This document shows, in pieces, positions 1 through 7,968 of a stretch of 64,000 nucleotides of DNA. How positions within the stretch are numbered: the stretch's first letter is position 1; every line of letters begins with the position of its first letter. Under the pieces are notes generated by a model. That model did no database searches, was not told where the DNA came from, and was given only the letters and a program-made list of their open reading frames with translations. The DNA comes from Sphingopyxis italica. GTDB lineage: Bacteria; Pseudomonadota; Alphaproteobacteria; Sphingomonadales; Sphingomonadaceae. A program made the translations under genes and the position numbers. The stretch covers positions 1,589,393 to 1,653,392 of the forward strand of contig NZ_JAATIT010000001.1 of NCBI RefSeq assembly GCF_011926545.1. Direction: 5' to 3'.

Positions 1-555
1 CACCGTCTCGCCCGGGGTCACCTTGCACGCGTTGAAGATCGTCCCCGCACCCGTCGTCACCGCGCAGCCGATCACCGCGGCGCGGTCGAGCGGCATCGCG
101 GGGTCGATCGCGACGCACGCATGTTCGTGGACGAGCATCGTCTCGGCGAAGGCCGACAGGTTGAGCATCTGGTTGACTGGCGATCCGTCGGGGCGCGTGA
201 TGCGCGGCGCCGATCCGGCGGCGCGGCGCGTGTCGCCGCCCATGCACAGCGACATGCGGCCCGACACGCAGAACTCGCAGTGGCCGCAAAAGGCCGACAG
301 GCAGGTCACGACCGCGTCGCCGACCTTCACCGTGCGCACTTCGCTGCCGACCGCCTCGACGATGCCCGCGGCCTCGTGGCCGGGAATAGCCGGAAGGGGG
401 TGCGGATAGGCGCCGTCGATGAAATGCAGGTCCGAATGGCAGAGCCCGCACGCGATGGTGCGGATACGCACCTCGTGCGGGCCGCAATCGGCGATCTGCA
501 CCGTCTCGATCGACAGCGGCTTGCCGGGTTCGATCAGGATGGCGGCTTTGGTCAT
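1..555 (-). CDS. Zn-dependent alcohol dehydrogenase, N-terminal part (runs off window)
   Basis: Medium-chain zinc alcohol dehydrogenase, expected to oxidise an alcohol to an aldehyde with NAD(P). Only the first 185 codons are in the window; the reading frame is still open at base 1. The ATG on the minus strand (bases 555-553) starts MTKAAILIEPGKPL. Visible marks are the catalytic-zinc cysteine in CGLCHSDLHF, the family signature GHEAAGIVEAVG, and the structural-zinc cysteine cluster CGHCEFC with a further Cys shortly after. The nucleotide-binding half lies outside the window. It reads in the same direction as the acyl-CoA dehydrogenase upstream, with about 120 bp of inverted-repeat DNA between them, so co-transcription is possible. 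The substrate cannot be told; the acyl-CoA neighbourhood suggests a catabolic alcohol. Confidence 0.85.
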   Translation of the reverse strand, partial: MTKAAILIEPGKPLSIETVQIADCGPHEVRIRTIACGLCHSDLHFIDGAYPHPLPAIPGHEAAGIVEAVGSEVRTVKVGDAVVTCLSAFCGHCEFCVSGRMSLCMGGDTRRAAGSAPRITRPDGSPVNQMLNLSAFAETMLVHEHACVAIDPAMPLDRAAVIGCAVTTGAGTIFNACKVTPGETV

Positions 556-571
556 TATAGTCTCCGTAAAA

Positions 572-674
572 TCCCCCTCCCGCTCGCGGGAGGGGCTAGG
601 GGAGGGTTGTCGATTTCCAAACAGGGAGAAACAAGCCCTCCCCAACCCCTCCCGCAAGCGGGAGGGGAGTTTTG
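572..674. repeat. Inverted repeat of CCCCTCCCGC/GCGGGAGGGG type
   Basis: Two facing copies of a CCCTCCCGC...GCGGGAGGG hairpin, each followed by a TAGGGGAGGGTTG-like tail, with about 20 bp between them. It fills the gap between the alcohol dehydrogenase and the acyl-CoA dehydrogenase. It looks like a dispersed REP-type element; it may also end or attenuate transcription. Confidence 0.7.
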
Positions 675-676
675 GA

Positions 677-1966
677 TTACCGCGAAGCGCCGACGTCGCC
701 CGACGAAAAGCCGGGCTCGCTCGCTTCGCTATGCTTGGCGAATTCGATGCGCGCGATCGCGCGTTCGTGCACTTCGTCGGGCCCGTCGGCGAGGCGCAGC
801 GTGCGCTGATGCGCATAGGCTTTGGCGAGCCCGAAATCCTCCGACACGCCGCCGCCGCCATGCGCCTGGATCGCGTCATCGATGATTTTGAGCGCCATGT
901 TCGGTGCCTGCACCTTGATCATCGCGATCTCGGCGGCGGCCGACTTGTTGCCGACCTTGTCCATCATGTCGGCGGCCTTGAGGCAGAGGAGGCGCGTCAT
1001 CTCGATATCGATGCGCGCGCGCGCCAAGCGGTGCTCCCAAATGCTGTATTCGGCGACCTTCTTGCCGAACGCGACGCGCGACTGCAGCCGCTTCGCCATC
1101 TTCGCGATCGCTTCTTCGGCGACCCCGATCGTACGCATGCAGTGATGGATGCGCCCTGGCCCGAGCCGCCCCTGCGCGATCTCGAAGCCGCGCCCTTCGC
1201 CGAGCAGCATCGCTTCCTCGGCATTGACGCGCACGTCCTTCAATTCGATTTCCATATGGCCGTGCGGCGCGTCGTCATAACCGAAGACGGGCAGGTGGCG
1301 CAGGATGTTCACGCCGGGCGTGTTCAGCGGCATCAGCACCATCGATTGCTGCGCGTGGCGCTTGGCGGCGAAATCGGTCTTGCCCATCACGATCGCGACC
1401 TCGCAACGCGGGTCGCCCGCGCCCGACGACCACCATTTGGTGCCGTTGATGACATAATCATCGCCGTCGCGCTCGATGCGCGTCTCGATGTTCGTCGCGT
1501 CGGACGAGGCGACGCGCGGCTCGGTCATCAAAAAGGCCGAGCGGATCTCGCCGTTCATCAGCCGGCCGAGATATTTGTCCTTCTGCGCACGCGTTCCGTA
1601 ACGGTGGAATACTTCCATATTGCCCGTGTCGGGCGCCGAGCAGTTGAACACCTCGCTCGCAAAACCGACGCGGCCCATTTCCTCGGCGCACAGCGCATAT
1701 TCGAGGTTGGTGAGGCCCGGCCCTTCGAACTCGAACGTCTCGTCGACATGACGATGCGCGGCCGACTTGGGCGGCATGAACAGGTTCCAGATACCGGCTT
1801 CCTTCGCCTCGGCCTTCAGATCCTCGACGATCTGGATCACCTTCCAGCGGTCGCCGGCCTTGTCCTGCTCGTTGTAGGTGGGGACGGCGGGACGCACCTT
1901 GCGCTCGATGAAATCGCGCACGCGGTCACGCCAATAGACCTGCCGGTCGGTGAGATCGAAATCCAT
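677..1966 (-). CDS. Acyl-CoA dehydrogenase (ACAD10/11-like), 429 aa
   Basis: FAD flavoprotein that inserts the alpha-beta double bond in an acyl-CoA. It has the usual three-part ACAD layout: an N-terminal helical domain, the mid beta-domain with [13 protein letters not shown] and the [14 protein letters not shown]/substrate motif near residues 150-185, and a C-terminal helical domain ending in [19 protein letters not shown] and [16 protein letters not shown]. The last segment resembles the ACAD10/11 branch, which includes long or modified acyl chains. The 429 residues are slightly longer than classical short-chain enzymes. The ATG follows GGGAAGGA by a good spacing, and a palindromic operator TTTACGTTCACGTAAA lies just upstream of that ribosome site. 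Substrate unknown. Confidence 0.9.
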   Translation of the reverse strand: MDFDLTDRQVYWRDRVRDFIERKVRPAVPTYNEQDKAGDRWKVIQIVEDLKAEAKEAGIWNLFMPPKSAAHRHVDETFEFEGPGLTNLEYALCAEEMGRVGFASEVFNCSAPDTGNMEVFHRYGTRAQKDKYLGRLMNGEIRSAFLMTEPRVASSDATNIETRIERDGDDYVINGTKWWSSGAGDPRCEVAIVMGKTDFAAKRHAQQSMVLMPLNTPGVNILRHLPVFGYDDAPHGHMEIELKDVRVNAEEAMLLGEGRGFEIAQGRLGPGRIHHCMRTIGVAEEAIAKMAKRLQSRVAFGKKVAEYSIWEHRLARARIDIEMTRLLCLKAADMMDKVGNKSAAAEIAMIKVQAPNMALKIIDDAIQAHGGGGVSEDFGLAKAYAHQRTLRLADGPDEVHERAIARIEFAKHSEASEPGFSSGDVGASR

Positions 1967-1980
1967 CTCGCATCCTTCCC

Positions 1981-1996
1981 TTTACGTTCACGTAAA
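1981..1996. promoter_or_regulatory. Palindromic operator TTTACGTTCACGTAAA upstream of acyl-CoA dehydrogenase
   Basis: Perfect 7-2-7 inverted repeat ending 14 bp before the start codon of the minus-strand acyl-CoA dehydrogenase. A related 12/16-identical site lies at 4501-4516 before the other acyl-CoA dehydrogenase operon. The architecture recalls operators of acyl-CoA/branched-chain amino-acid regulators such as the MerR-family LiuR; that assignment is from memory and is an inference. Confidence 0.55.
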
Positions 1997-2075
1997 CCCT
2001 TGGACCGATTCGCCGGCCTTGCCAAGTCCTGCGGTCCGAAAATTACCTCATTTGGTCATGGCGCGCATTTTTCGC

Positions 2076-3536
2076 TCAGGGGTGCGCTCCGCTCGCGTCG
2101 GGTTCGGCACGCGCCGCGTCGCCCAGCAGCGCCAGCCGCGCTTCGTGATCGGCGCGCGAGATCGGGAAGCGCCGCATCACGATCAGCCCGACGATCCCGA
2201 TCACGAGCACCGAAAACATGTAACCGAGCGCGAGATCGCCGAGCACCGCGTTGCTGACCTGTCCCGGCTCCGCCCCGGCCGGAAAGGCGGCGAAGGACAG
2301 GATCATCCCCGCAACGAAGATGCCGATGCCGGTCGCGCATTTCTGCATGAAGAAATAGCCCGCGAAAAACAGCCCCTCCGACCGGCGGCCCGTTTCGCTT
2401 TGCGAGGCTTCGACGACGTCGGCCATCATCGACGAGGAGAGGATCATCAGGATGATCGAGAAGCTGTTGGAAACGAAAACCAGCCCGAACATCCATGCGA
2501 CGCTCGGCTTGCCCGGCAGACCGGGGAAAAACCCGTAAATCCACGCGAAATAGATGCCGCTGTTGACGATCAGCGAGATCGCACCGGCCAGAATCGCGCC
2601 GTCGCGCTTGCCGAGTTTGGCCGAGATCGGCGCGACCAGAATGAAAGCTGCGATCATCGTCCCGAACAGCAGGAAGACATAGGCGACCATCTCCCCCCGC
2701 GTGAACTGCCAGAAAAAGCTCAGCAGATAGTTGTTCATCGCAAAGGTGATGCCCTGATTGACGAAGCCGAAAAGCGCAGCGAACACCAGCCACAGGAAGG
2801 CGCGGTTCGACAGCGTGTCGCGCATGTCGCGCAGGATATGGCCCAGGCTCATCGCGGGTTTGACGTCGGCGAGGTTCGACACCGCGATCCGCTTGTGCTG
2901 CCCGGCGGCGGACAGGACGACAGCGCCGAGCATCACGAGCGCGCCGGTCAGTGCATAGGGGAAATAGCCCGCCGGATCGACCAGCGCCTTTGGCCCGCCG
3001 AAGAAGACGCCATAGGCGAGGGCCAGAATGACGAGTCCGCCGCCCCATCCGAACAGGAAGCGGTAGCGCATCACCGCGGTGCGCTCGTCATAATCGGCGG
3101 TGAGCTCGGGGACGATCGCGACCGACGGCACTTCGCACATCGACACCAGCGCGCGCACGACGATCGCGAAGCCGATCAGCCAGGCGATGGTTGCCGCATC
3201 GCTCATTTCGGGCGGGCTCCACAGCGCCATCCACGCGAACGCGAGCGGGAAGGGCGCGATATAGAGCCAGGGCAGGCGGCGGCCCCAGCGGCTGCGGGTG
3301 CGGTCGGTCAGCTCGCCGATCACCGGGTCGACGAACGCATCGAAAATCAGCGCGACCATGATCGCGATGCCGACGATGCCCGCGTCGAGCCCGATGACCT
3401 GATTGTAGAAGAGCAGGAGAAAGGTGGAAAAGCCGTTCTCCTTGACCCCGTAAGCGATGCTGCCGAGCCCGTGCACCAGCTTCAGCCAGACCGGAAGCCA
3501 TTCGGGGCGCGGCGCCGCGGCGGTGGCGGCGTTCAC
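2076..3536 (-). CDS. MFS transporter, GPH (glycoside-pentoside-hexuronide:cation symporter) type, 486 aa
   Basis: Inner-membrane secondary transporter with about twelve hydrophobic segments. The first half carries DAFVDPVIGELTDRTRSRWG, the characteristic loop 2-3 signature of the GPH/melibiose-symporter group (D-P-x-x-G-x-x-x-D-R-T-x-S-R-W-G-R-R). Translation most likely starts at a GTG (bases 3536-3534) whose last two bases begin the TGA stop of the upstream short-chain dehydrogenase, so the two genes are translationally coupled. GPH members in catabolic clusters often import carboxylates or glycosides rather than sugars; here the cargo may be the compound degraded by the neighbouring acyl-CoA enzymes. 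That is inferred from context only. Confidence 0.85.
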   Translation of the reverse strand: MNAATAAAPRPEWLPVWLKLVHGLGSIAYGVKENGFSTFLLLFYNQVIGLDAGIVGIAIMVALIFDAFVDPVIGELTDRTRSRWGRRLPWLYIAPFPLAFAWMALWSPPEMSDAATIAWLIGFAIVVRALVSMCEVPSVAIVPELTADYDERTAVMRYRFLFGWGGGLVILALAYGVFFGGPKALVDPAGYFPYALTGALVMLGAVVLSAAGQHKRIAVSNLADVKPAMSLGHILRDMRDTLSNRAFLWLVFAALFGFVNQGITFAMNNYLLSFFWQFTRGEMVAYVFLLFGTMIAAFILVAPISAKLGKRDGAILAGAISLIVNSGIYFAWIYGFFPGLPGKPSVAWMFGLVFVSNSFSIILMILSSSMMADVVEASQSETGRRSEGLFFAGYFFMQKCATGIGIFVAGMILSFAAFPAGAEPGQVSNAVLGDLALGYMFSVLVIGIVGLIVMRRFPISRADHEARLALLGDAARAEPDASGAHP

Positions 3537-4390
3537 GCCGGGCTTCCCGCCTTCGTCGCTTCCTCCATCGCGAGCAGGGCGTCGAATATGCCCGGCGTTT
3601 CCTTGTCCCACGCGTGACGCTGGCCGATCGTCAGCCCGCCGTCGACGAGCAGGTGGGTGCCCGTCATAAAGCTTGATTCCTCGCTCGCGAGATAGGCGAC
3701 GGCGTTGGCGATATCCTCGGGCTGGCCGCCGCGCGCGACGGGCTGCGCGTTCGCGCTCATTTCGGCGATCACCGCATTCGCCTGCGTCTTGAGTTCGCCC
3801 GGAACGTCGAGCGAGGCGGTGAAGATATTGGTGTTGATGAAGCCCGGGCAGATCGCGTTCACGCGGATGCCATATTGGGCGAGGTCGGTCGCCGCGACCT
3901 TGCTCAGGTGGAGCACGCCAGCCTTCGCCACGGCATAGGCTATCGGCGAATAGCCCGCGCCGAGCGCCGCGACGCTCGCGGTGTTGACGATGCTCGCGCC
4001 TTTGCGTCCTTTCATGTGCGGCGCCGCATAACGAATGCCCATCGCGACCGATTTCAGCACCAGGTCCATCGTGCGGTCCCAGCCCTCGGGGGTAATCTCG
4101 TCGATCGGCGCGCGGTCGCCGCCCGCGGCGGCATTGTTGAAGACGATGTCGATCCCGCCCGCCTTTGCGGCCGCCGCGTTCATCAGCGCCTCGATGTCGG
4201 CGGGCACGGTCACGTCGCAGCGTATAAAGCTGATCTTGCCGTTCGACTGTTCGGCGAGAGCGCGTCCGCCCGCCTCGTCGATGTCGGCGGCGAAGACATG
4301 CGCGCCCTCGCCGGCCAGTTTCAGCACCGCGGCCTTGCCGATTCCCGACGCCGCACCCGTGACGACCGCTACCTTGCCTGCGAATCGCAT
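3533..4390 (-). CDS. Short-chain dehydrogenase/reductase, 285 aa
   Basis: NAD(P)-dependent oxidoreductase of the classical SDR family. The Rossmann glycine motif TGAASGIGKAA is near residues 11-21, the NNAAAG segment follows, and the catalytic Tyr-Lys pair is in IAYAVAKAG. The C-terminal part has the usual PGFINTNIF region and the LVDGGLTIG ending, then an extra 20-residue tail (EEATKAGSPA at the end). It is the first gene of a two-gene unit with the GPH transporter and is divergent from the acyl-CoA dehydrogenase operon at 4563; the 172-bp gap holds an operator candidate. A hydroxyacyl-CoA or alcohol dehydrogenase role in the same pathway is plausible but not shown. Confidence 0.88.
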   Translation of the reverse strand: MRFAGKVAVVTGAASGIGKAAVLKLAGEGAHVFAADIDEAGGRALAEQSNGKISFIRCDVTVPADIEALMNAAAAKAGGIDIVFNNAAAGGDRAPIDEITPEGWDRTMDLVLKSVAMGIRYAAPHMKGRKGASIVNTASVAALGAGYSPIAYAVAKAGVLHLSKVAATDLAQYGIRVNAICPGFINTNIFTASLDVPGELKTQANAVIAEMSANAQPVARGGQPEDIANAVAYLASEESSFMTGTHLLVDGGLTIGQRHAWDKETPGIFDALLAMEEATKAGSPA

Positions 4391-4500
4391 GACCCATTCT
4401 CCCGTTTTCTTTTGCCACTTAGCTTAGGCGCCAAAGGGGACGCGTCAACGGCGGTCAATCCGACGCTACGGCGCCGTAACGGCAGGTGCCAGATCCCAAG

Positions 4501-4516
4501 TTGACGCTTGCGTAAA
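4501..4516. promoter_or_regulatory. Palindromic operator TTGACGCTTGCGTAAA in divergent promoter region
   Basis: Imperfect 7-2-7 inverted repeat (arms TTGACGC and GCGTAAA, one mismatch), 46 bp before the acyl-CoA dehydrogenase start at 4563 and about 110 bp from the divergent SDR start. It matches the site at 1981-1996 at 12 of 16 positions. It is placed to control both the SDR-transporter and the ACAD-ACAD-SDR transcripts. Confidence 0.5.
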
Positions 4517-4562
4517 GCGGCGAAGCGGACGTAGATTTGGGGGCAGAAGAGGAGCCAAAAGG

Positions 4563-5744
4563 ATGAGCGAACTGGACGCTTTCCGCACCGAGGTGCGCGA
4601 ATGGCTGGAAGCGAATTGCCCCGCCGAAATGCGCGTGCCCGTGCGCGACGAAGGGGACGTCTGCTGGGGCGGGCGCAACTGGGTGTTCAAAAATGATGCC
4701 CAGAAACAATGGCTCGAAGCCTGTGTGTCGAAGGGCTACACCGTCCCCGACTGGCCGAAGCCCTATGGCGGCGCAGGCCTCACCCCCGAGCAGACCAAGG
4801 TCCTCAAACAGGAAATGAAGCGCATCCACGCGCGCTCGCCGCTCGACAGCTTCGGCATCTGGATGCTCGGCCCCGCACTGCTGCAATTCGGGACCGAGGA
4901 ACAGAAGGTCCAGTATCTGAACCCGATCGCGCGGGGCGAAATCCGCTGGTGCCAGGGCTATTCGGAACCCGGTTCGGGCAGCGACCTCGTCAGCCTGCAA
5001 ACCTTTGGCGACGATAAGGGCGATCATTGGATCGTCAACGGATCGAAAATCTGGACGAGCTACGCCGACAAGGCCGACTGGATCTTCTGCCTCGTCCGCA
5101 CCGACAAGGCGAACAAATATCAGGGCATCACCTTCATGCTCTTCGACATGGCGAGCAAGGGCGTCACGACCAAGCCGATCCTCCTGATCAGCGGCAACTC
5201 GCCCTTCTGCGAGACCTTCTTCGACGATGTCGAAGTGCCGAAGACGCAGTTCATCGGCGAAATCAACCGCGGCTGGGACGTCGCCAAATATCTGCTCGGC
5301 CACGAGCGCGAGATGATCTCGGGCGGCGGCGCGGGCGGCGATATGGTCAGCATCGGCGGTGCGTTCGCGAAATCCTTTGGCAAGAACGCCGCGGGCGAAC
5401 TCGACGATCCGATCCTGCGCGCCGAAATGGCGGCGTTCGACGTCGATGTCTTCGCCTACCGTGCGATGGGCGAGCGTTTCATGGACATGTGGAAGACCGG
5501 CCGCGCGCATCCGGCCAGCTCGAACATGATGAAATATGTCGGCACCGAGCTCAACAAGCGCCGCCACGAACTCGTCATGTCGGGCGGCGGCAGCGAAGCG
5601 CTCGAATGGGACAGCGAAGAGACCAAGGGCGGCGCGCGCGCGCGCGGCTGGCTGCGCACCAAGGCCAATTCGATCGAAGGCGGGACGAGCGAAGTCATGC
5701 TCAACGTCATCGCCAAGCGTATCCTCGACCTGCCTGGAGCCTGA
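4563..5744 (+). CDS. Acyl-CoA dehydrogenase, 393 aa (probable partner subunit of next gene)
   Basis: Flavin acyl-CoA dehydrogenase of the CaiA-like group. Motifs include DWPKPYGGAGLTPEQ in the N-terminal helical domain, CQGYSEPGSGSDLVSLQT and NGSKIWTSYADKADW in the beta-domain, and the C-terminal EGGTSEVMLNVIAKRIL flavin-site segment. An AAAAGG ribosome site precedes ATG. The next gene, a shorter acyl-CoA dehydrogenase, begins three bases after this stop. Such adjacent long/short ACAD pairs are known to make heterotetramers with split active sites, for example FadE28-FadE29 in steroid side-chain degradation; by analogy the pair here may do so. Chain specificity is unknown. Confidence 0.9.
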   Translation: MSELDAFRTEVREWLEANCPAEMRVPVRDEGDVCWGGRNWVFKNDAQKQWLEACVSKGYTVPDWPKPYGGAGLTPEQTKVLKQEMKRIHARSPLDSFGIWMLGPALLQFGTEEQKVQYLNPIARGEIRWCQGYSEPGSGSDLVSLQTFGDDKGDHWIVNGSKIWTSYADKADWIFCLVRTDKANKYQGITFMLFDMASKGVTTKPILLISGNSPFCETFFDDVEVPKTQFIGEINRGWDVAKYLLGHEREMISGGGAGGDMVSIGGAFAKSFGKNAAGELDDPILRAEMAAFDVDVFAYRAMGERFMDMWKTGRAHPASSNMMKYVGTELNKRRHELVMSGGGSEALEWDSEETKGGARARGWLRTKANSIEGGTSEVMLNVIAKRILDLPGA

Positions 5745-5747
5745 CCC

Positions 5748-6866
5748 ATGCCTTTGTATCACAATGACGACCAGGCGATGCTCAAGGACAGCGTCGCTCC
5801 TTTTGTGGCCGAACAGGCGCCGGTCTCGCACCTCCGCAAGCTGCGCGACTCCGCCGACGCCACCGGCTTCTCGCGCGACCTCTGGGCGCAGTTCACCGAA
5901 ATGGGCCTGCCCGGCATGCTCGTTCCCGAGGCGCATGGCGGGCTCGGCATGGGGCATATGGAAGCGGGCATCGTGCTCGAGGAAATCGGCCGCAACCTGA
6001 CCCCGTCGCCCTTCCTGTCGACCGGCGTCGGCGCGGTCGCCGCACTCGCGAAGGCGGGCGGGACGCAGGCGGGCCGCTGGCTCCCCGCCATTGCTTCCGG
6101 AGAGGCGATCGTCGCGCTCGCGATCGACGAGGGCGCCAAGCACCGCCCCGACCGCATCGCGACGACCGCGACGCGCGCGGGCAACGGGTTTCGGTTGGAC
6201 GGCAAGAAGAGCTTCGTCCTCCACGGCCATGTCGCCGATATGAGCATCGTCGCGGCGAAGACCGACGGCGGGATCACTTTGTTCGCGGTGCCGAAGGATG
6301 CGAAGGGCGTCACCGCCGACCCGCGCCGCCTCGTCGACAGCAGCTTGGCGAGTCATGTCACGCTCGACGGCGTCGAGGTCGACGCTGACGCGGTGATCGG
6401 CGAGGTCGATGCGGGCGGCGAAATCCTCGACGCGCTGCTCGCCGCGACGCGCACCGGCGCCGCCGCCGAAATGGTCGGCGTCGGGCAGGGCGCGATGGAC
6501 ATGACGGTGAATTACCTCAAGGAACGCAAGCAGTTCGGCAAGCTGATCGGCGAGTTCCAGGGCCTTCAGCACCGCGCCGCGCATCTCTACGGCGAGATGG
6601 AAGTCGCGCGCGCGACGGTGATGAAGGCGCAGCAGCTTTTGGATGAAGGCAGCGAGGGCGCGAAGCTGATGGTCTCGGTCGCCAAGGCCAAGGCCGGCCG
6701 CGCCGCGAACCTCGCGGTGCGCGAGGGCGTGCAGATGCACGGCGGCATCGGCATGACCGACGAATATGACATCGGCCTCTACATGAAACGCGACCGTGCG
6801 CTCGCCGAATATATGGGCGATGTGCATTATCACATCGACCAGGTCGCGCGGATGAACGGCTACTGA
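5748..6866 (+). CDS. Acyl-CoA dehydrogenase, 372 aa (probable partner subunit of previous gene)
   Basis: Second acyl-CoA dehydrogenase of the operon, starting three bases after the first ends. It has EAHGGLGMGHMEAGIVLEEI in the N-terminal domain, a shortened and degenerate middle domain (LDGKKSFVLHGHVADMSIV in place of the usual substrate/FAD motif), the ERKQFGKLIGEFQGLQHR segment, and QMHGGIGMTDEYDIG in the C-terminal domain. The C-terminal half is therefore the better conserved part, as expected for one subunit of a heteromeric ACAD. An SDR follows after a 118-bp gap filled by an inverted palindrome pair. Confidence 0.88.
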   Translation: MPLYHNDDQAMLKDSVAPFVAEQAPVSHLRKLRDSADATGFSRDLWAQFTEMGLPGMLVPEAHGGLGMGHMEAGIVLEEIGRNLTPSPFLSTGVGAVAALAKAGGTQAGRWLPAIASGEAIVALAIDEGAKHRPDRIATTATRAGNGFRLDGKKSFVLHGHVADMSIVAAKTDGGITLFAVPKDAKGVTADPRRLVDSSLASHVTLDGVEVDADAVIGEVDAGGEILDALLAATRTGAAAEMVGVGQGAMDMTVNYLKERKQFGKLIGEFQGLQHRAAHLYGEMEVARATVMKAQQLLDEGSEGAKLMVSVAKAKAGRAANLAVREGVQMHGGIGMTDEYDIGLYMKRDRALAEYMGDVHYHIDQVARMNGY

Positions 6867-6877
6867 CCTTGCGGGGT

Positions 6878-6968
6878 CAATAAATAGGGACAGTCCCTAT
6901 TTTTCTGCAAACCGACCCCGCTGCCGCAAACAATGTGAACGAAAAATAGGGACTGTCCCTATTTATTG
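6878..6968. repeat. Perfect 28-bp inverted repeat pair of AAATAGGGAC palindromes
   Basis: Two copies of a 28-bp sequence face each other at 6878-6905 and 6941-6968 with no mismatch, separated by 35 bp. Each copy itself holds the palindrome AAATAGGGAC-N-GTCCCTATTT. A GGGGTC/GACCCC pair (6873-6878 and 6914-6919) flanks and overlaps the left copy. Motifs of this kind accompany REP-associated tyrosine transposases (Y1/IS200-like) in proteobacteria, but no such transposase is in the window. The right copy ends 16 bp before the SDR start, so it is in the leader of that gene. Confidence 0.8.
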
Positions 6969-6984
6969 GCAGAGAGCCCAACCC

Positions 6985-7788
6985 ATGAACCTCCAAGACA
7001 TGTTCGGCCTCGACGGCCGCATCGCGCTCGTCACCGGCGGCTCGCGCGGGATCGGCAAGATGATCGTCGAGGGCTATCTCGCCGCGGGCGCCGCGCGCGT
7101 CTACATCTCGGCGCGCAAGAGCGCGCAGATCGAGGAAGCCGTCGCCGATTTCGAAACGCGCTATCCGGGCAAGGTCATCGGACTCCCTGTGGATCTCGCG
7201 ACCGTCGAGGGCTGCCGCGCGCTCGCCAAGGAACTCGAAGCGCGCGAGGAGCGGCTCGACATCCTCGTCAACAATGCCGGCGCCGCCTGGGGCGAACCCT
7301 TCGAGGGTTTCCCTGAGGCCGGCTGGGACAAGGTGATGGACATCAACGTCAAATCGCCCTTCTTCCTCACCCAGGCGCTCCACGGGCTGCTCAAGGCCGG
7401 CGGCTCGCACGACCGCCCGGCGAAGGTGATCAACATCGGCTCGATCGACGGCCAGCGGCTCAACCCGTGGGAAACCTATAGCTATCATGCGTCGAAGGCC
7501 GCGATCCTCTATCTCACCAAGCGCCTCGCGGCGCGGCTGGTCACCGACCATATCCTCGTCACCGCGATCGCGCCCGGCGCCTTCCAGTCGGATATGAACA
7601 AGGCCGCGCGCGACCATGGCGACGCGGTCGCCAAGAGCATTCCGGTCAAGCGCATCGGCGTGCCCGAGGACATGGCCGGCGCCGCGATCTTCCTCGCGTC
7701 GAAGGCGGGCGATTATGTCGTCGGCGATACGATCACCGTCGATGGCGGGCTCGTCCACGGCGATGTGCGGACCAGCATCGACGCCTGA
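6985..7788 (+). CDS. Short-chain dehydrogenase/reductase, 267 aa
   Basis: Classical SDR oxidoreductase. It shows TGGSRGIGKMI at residues 17-27, the NNAGAAWGEPF active-site loop, a catalytic YHASKAA, and the C-terminal ITVDGGLVHGD. The sequence is of the FabG/gluconate-5-dehydrogenase-like type that often reduces or oxidises hydroxyacyl or cyclic alcohols. It reads with the two acyl-CoA dehydrogenases upstream and is probably part of the same transcript, although the intervening inverted palindromes could reduce read-through. Substrate unknown. Confidence 0.88.
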   Translation: MNLQDMFGLDGRIALVTGGSRGIGKMIVEGYLAAGAARVYISARKSAQIEEAVADFETRYPGKVIGLPVDLATVEGCRALAKELEAREERLDILVNNAGAAWGEPFEGFPEAGWDKVMDINVKSPFFLTQALHGLLKAGGSHDRPAKVINIGSIDGQRLNPWETYSYHASKAAILYLTKRLAARLVTDHILVTAIAPGAFQSDMNKAARDHGDAVAKSIPVKRIGVPEDMAGAAIFLASKAGDYVVGDTITVDGGLVHGDVRTSIDA

Positions 7789-7837
7789 TCTCGCTCTCCC
7801 TGCCATCGTCACCCTCGAACGAGACACGTGGCTGTTC

Positions 7838-7900
7838 GACTTGATCCGGGGTCCATGACCGCGCCGGTAGAATGGATGCCGGATCAAGTCCGGCATGACG
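7838..7900. repeat. REP-type inverted repeat (TTGATCCGG/CCGGATCAA)
   Basis: Facing arms ACTTGATCCGG...ATGGA and its complement around a short loop, ending CCGGCATGACG. It is the same class as the element at 49706-49778. It lies between the SDR and the lipoprotein gene. Confidence 0.7.
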
Positions 7901-7912
7901 AAATTGGGGAAA

Positions 7913-7964
7913 TTGACTCAATAATCTCCTTGGTGTATTATATAACTAATGCACTAAGGAGATT
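7913..7964 (+). promoter_or_regulatory. Sigma70-like promoter overlapped by a long palindromic operator
   Basis: TTGACT (7913-7918), a 17-bp spacer and TATTAT (7936-7941) form a near-ideal promoter, rare in this GC-rich DNA. The -10 sits in the centre of a 42-bp imperfect palindrome: arm AATCTCCTTGGTG at 7923-7935 and arm CACTAAGGAGATT at 7952-7964. The core reads GGTGTATTATATAACTAATG followed by CACT, which recalls operators of YtrA-type GntR repressors; that link is an inference. The right arm also contains the AAGGAG ribosome site of the lipoprotein gene. Confidence 0.6.
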
Positions 7965-7968
7965 GGCC

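Noticed and set aside
419..2257. A 612-codon plus-strand frame across the left-edge genes
   Set aside because: It overlaps two minus-strand genes with good motifs and includes repeat DNA; no domain in its translation.
2076..4418. A single 780-aa fusion of SDR and MFS
   Set aside because: The N-terminal 294 codons are an out-of-frame reading of the SDR gene. The SDR has its own frame, and the transporter starts at a GTG overlapping the SDR stop.
4455..6833. A 792-codon minus-strand frame opposite the ACAD pair
   Set aside because: Antisense shadow; the plus strand encodes two conserved acyl-CoA dehydrogenases with ribosome sites.
6878..6968. CRISPR array
   Set aside because: Only two copies, inverted rather than direct, and no cas genes. 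The other dispersed repeats are also inverted pairs at irregular distances.
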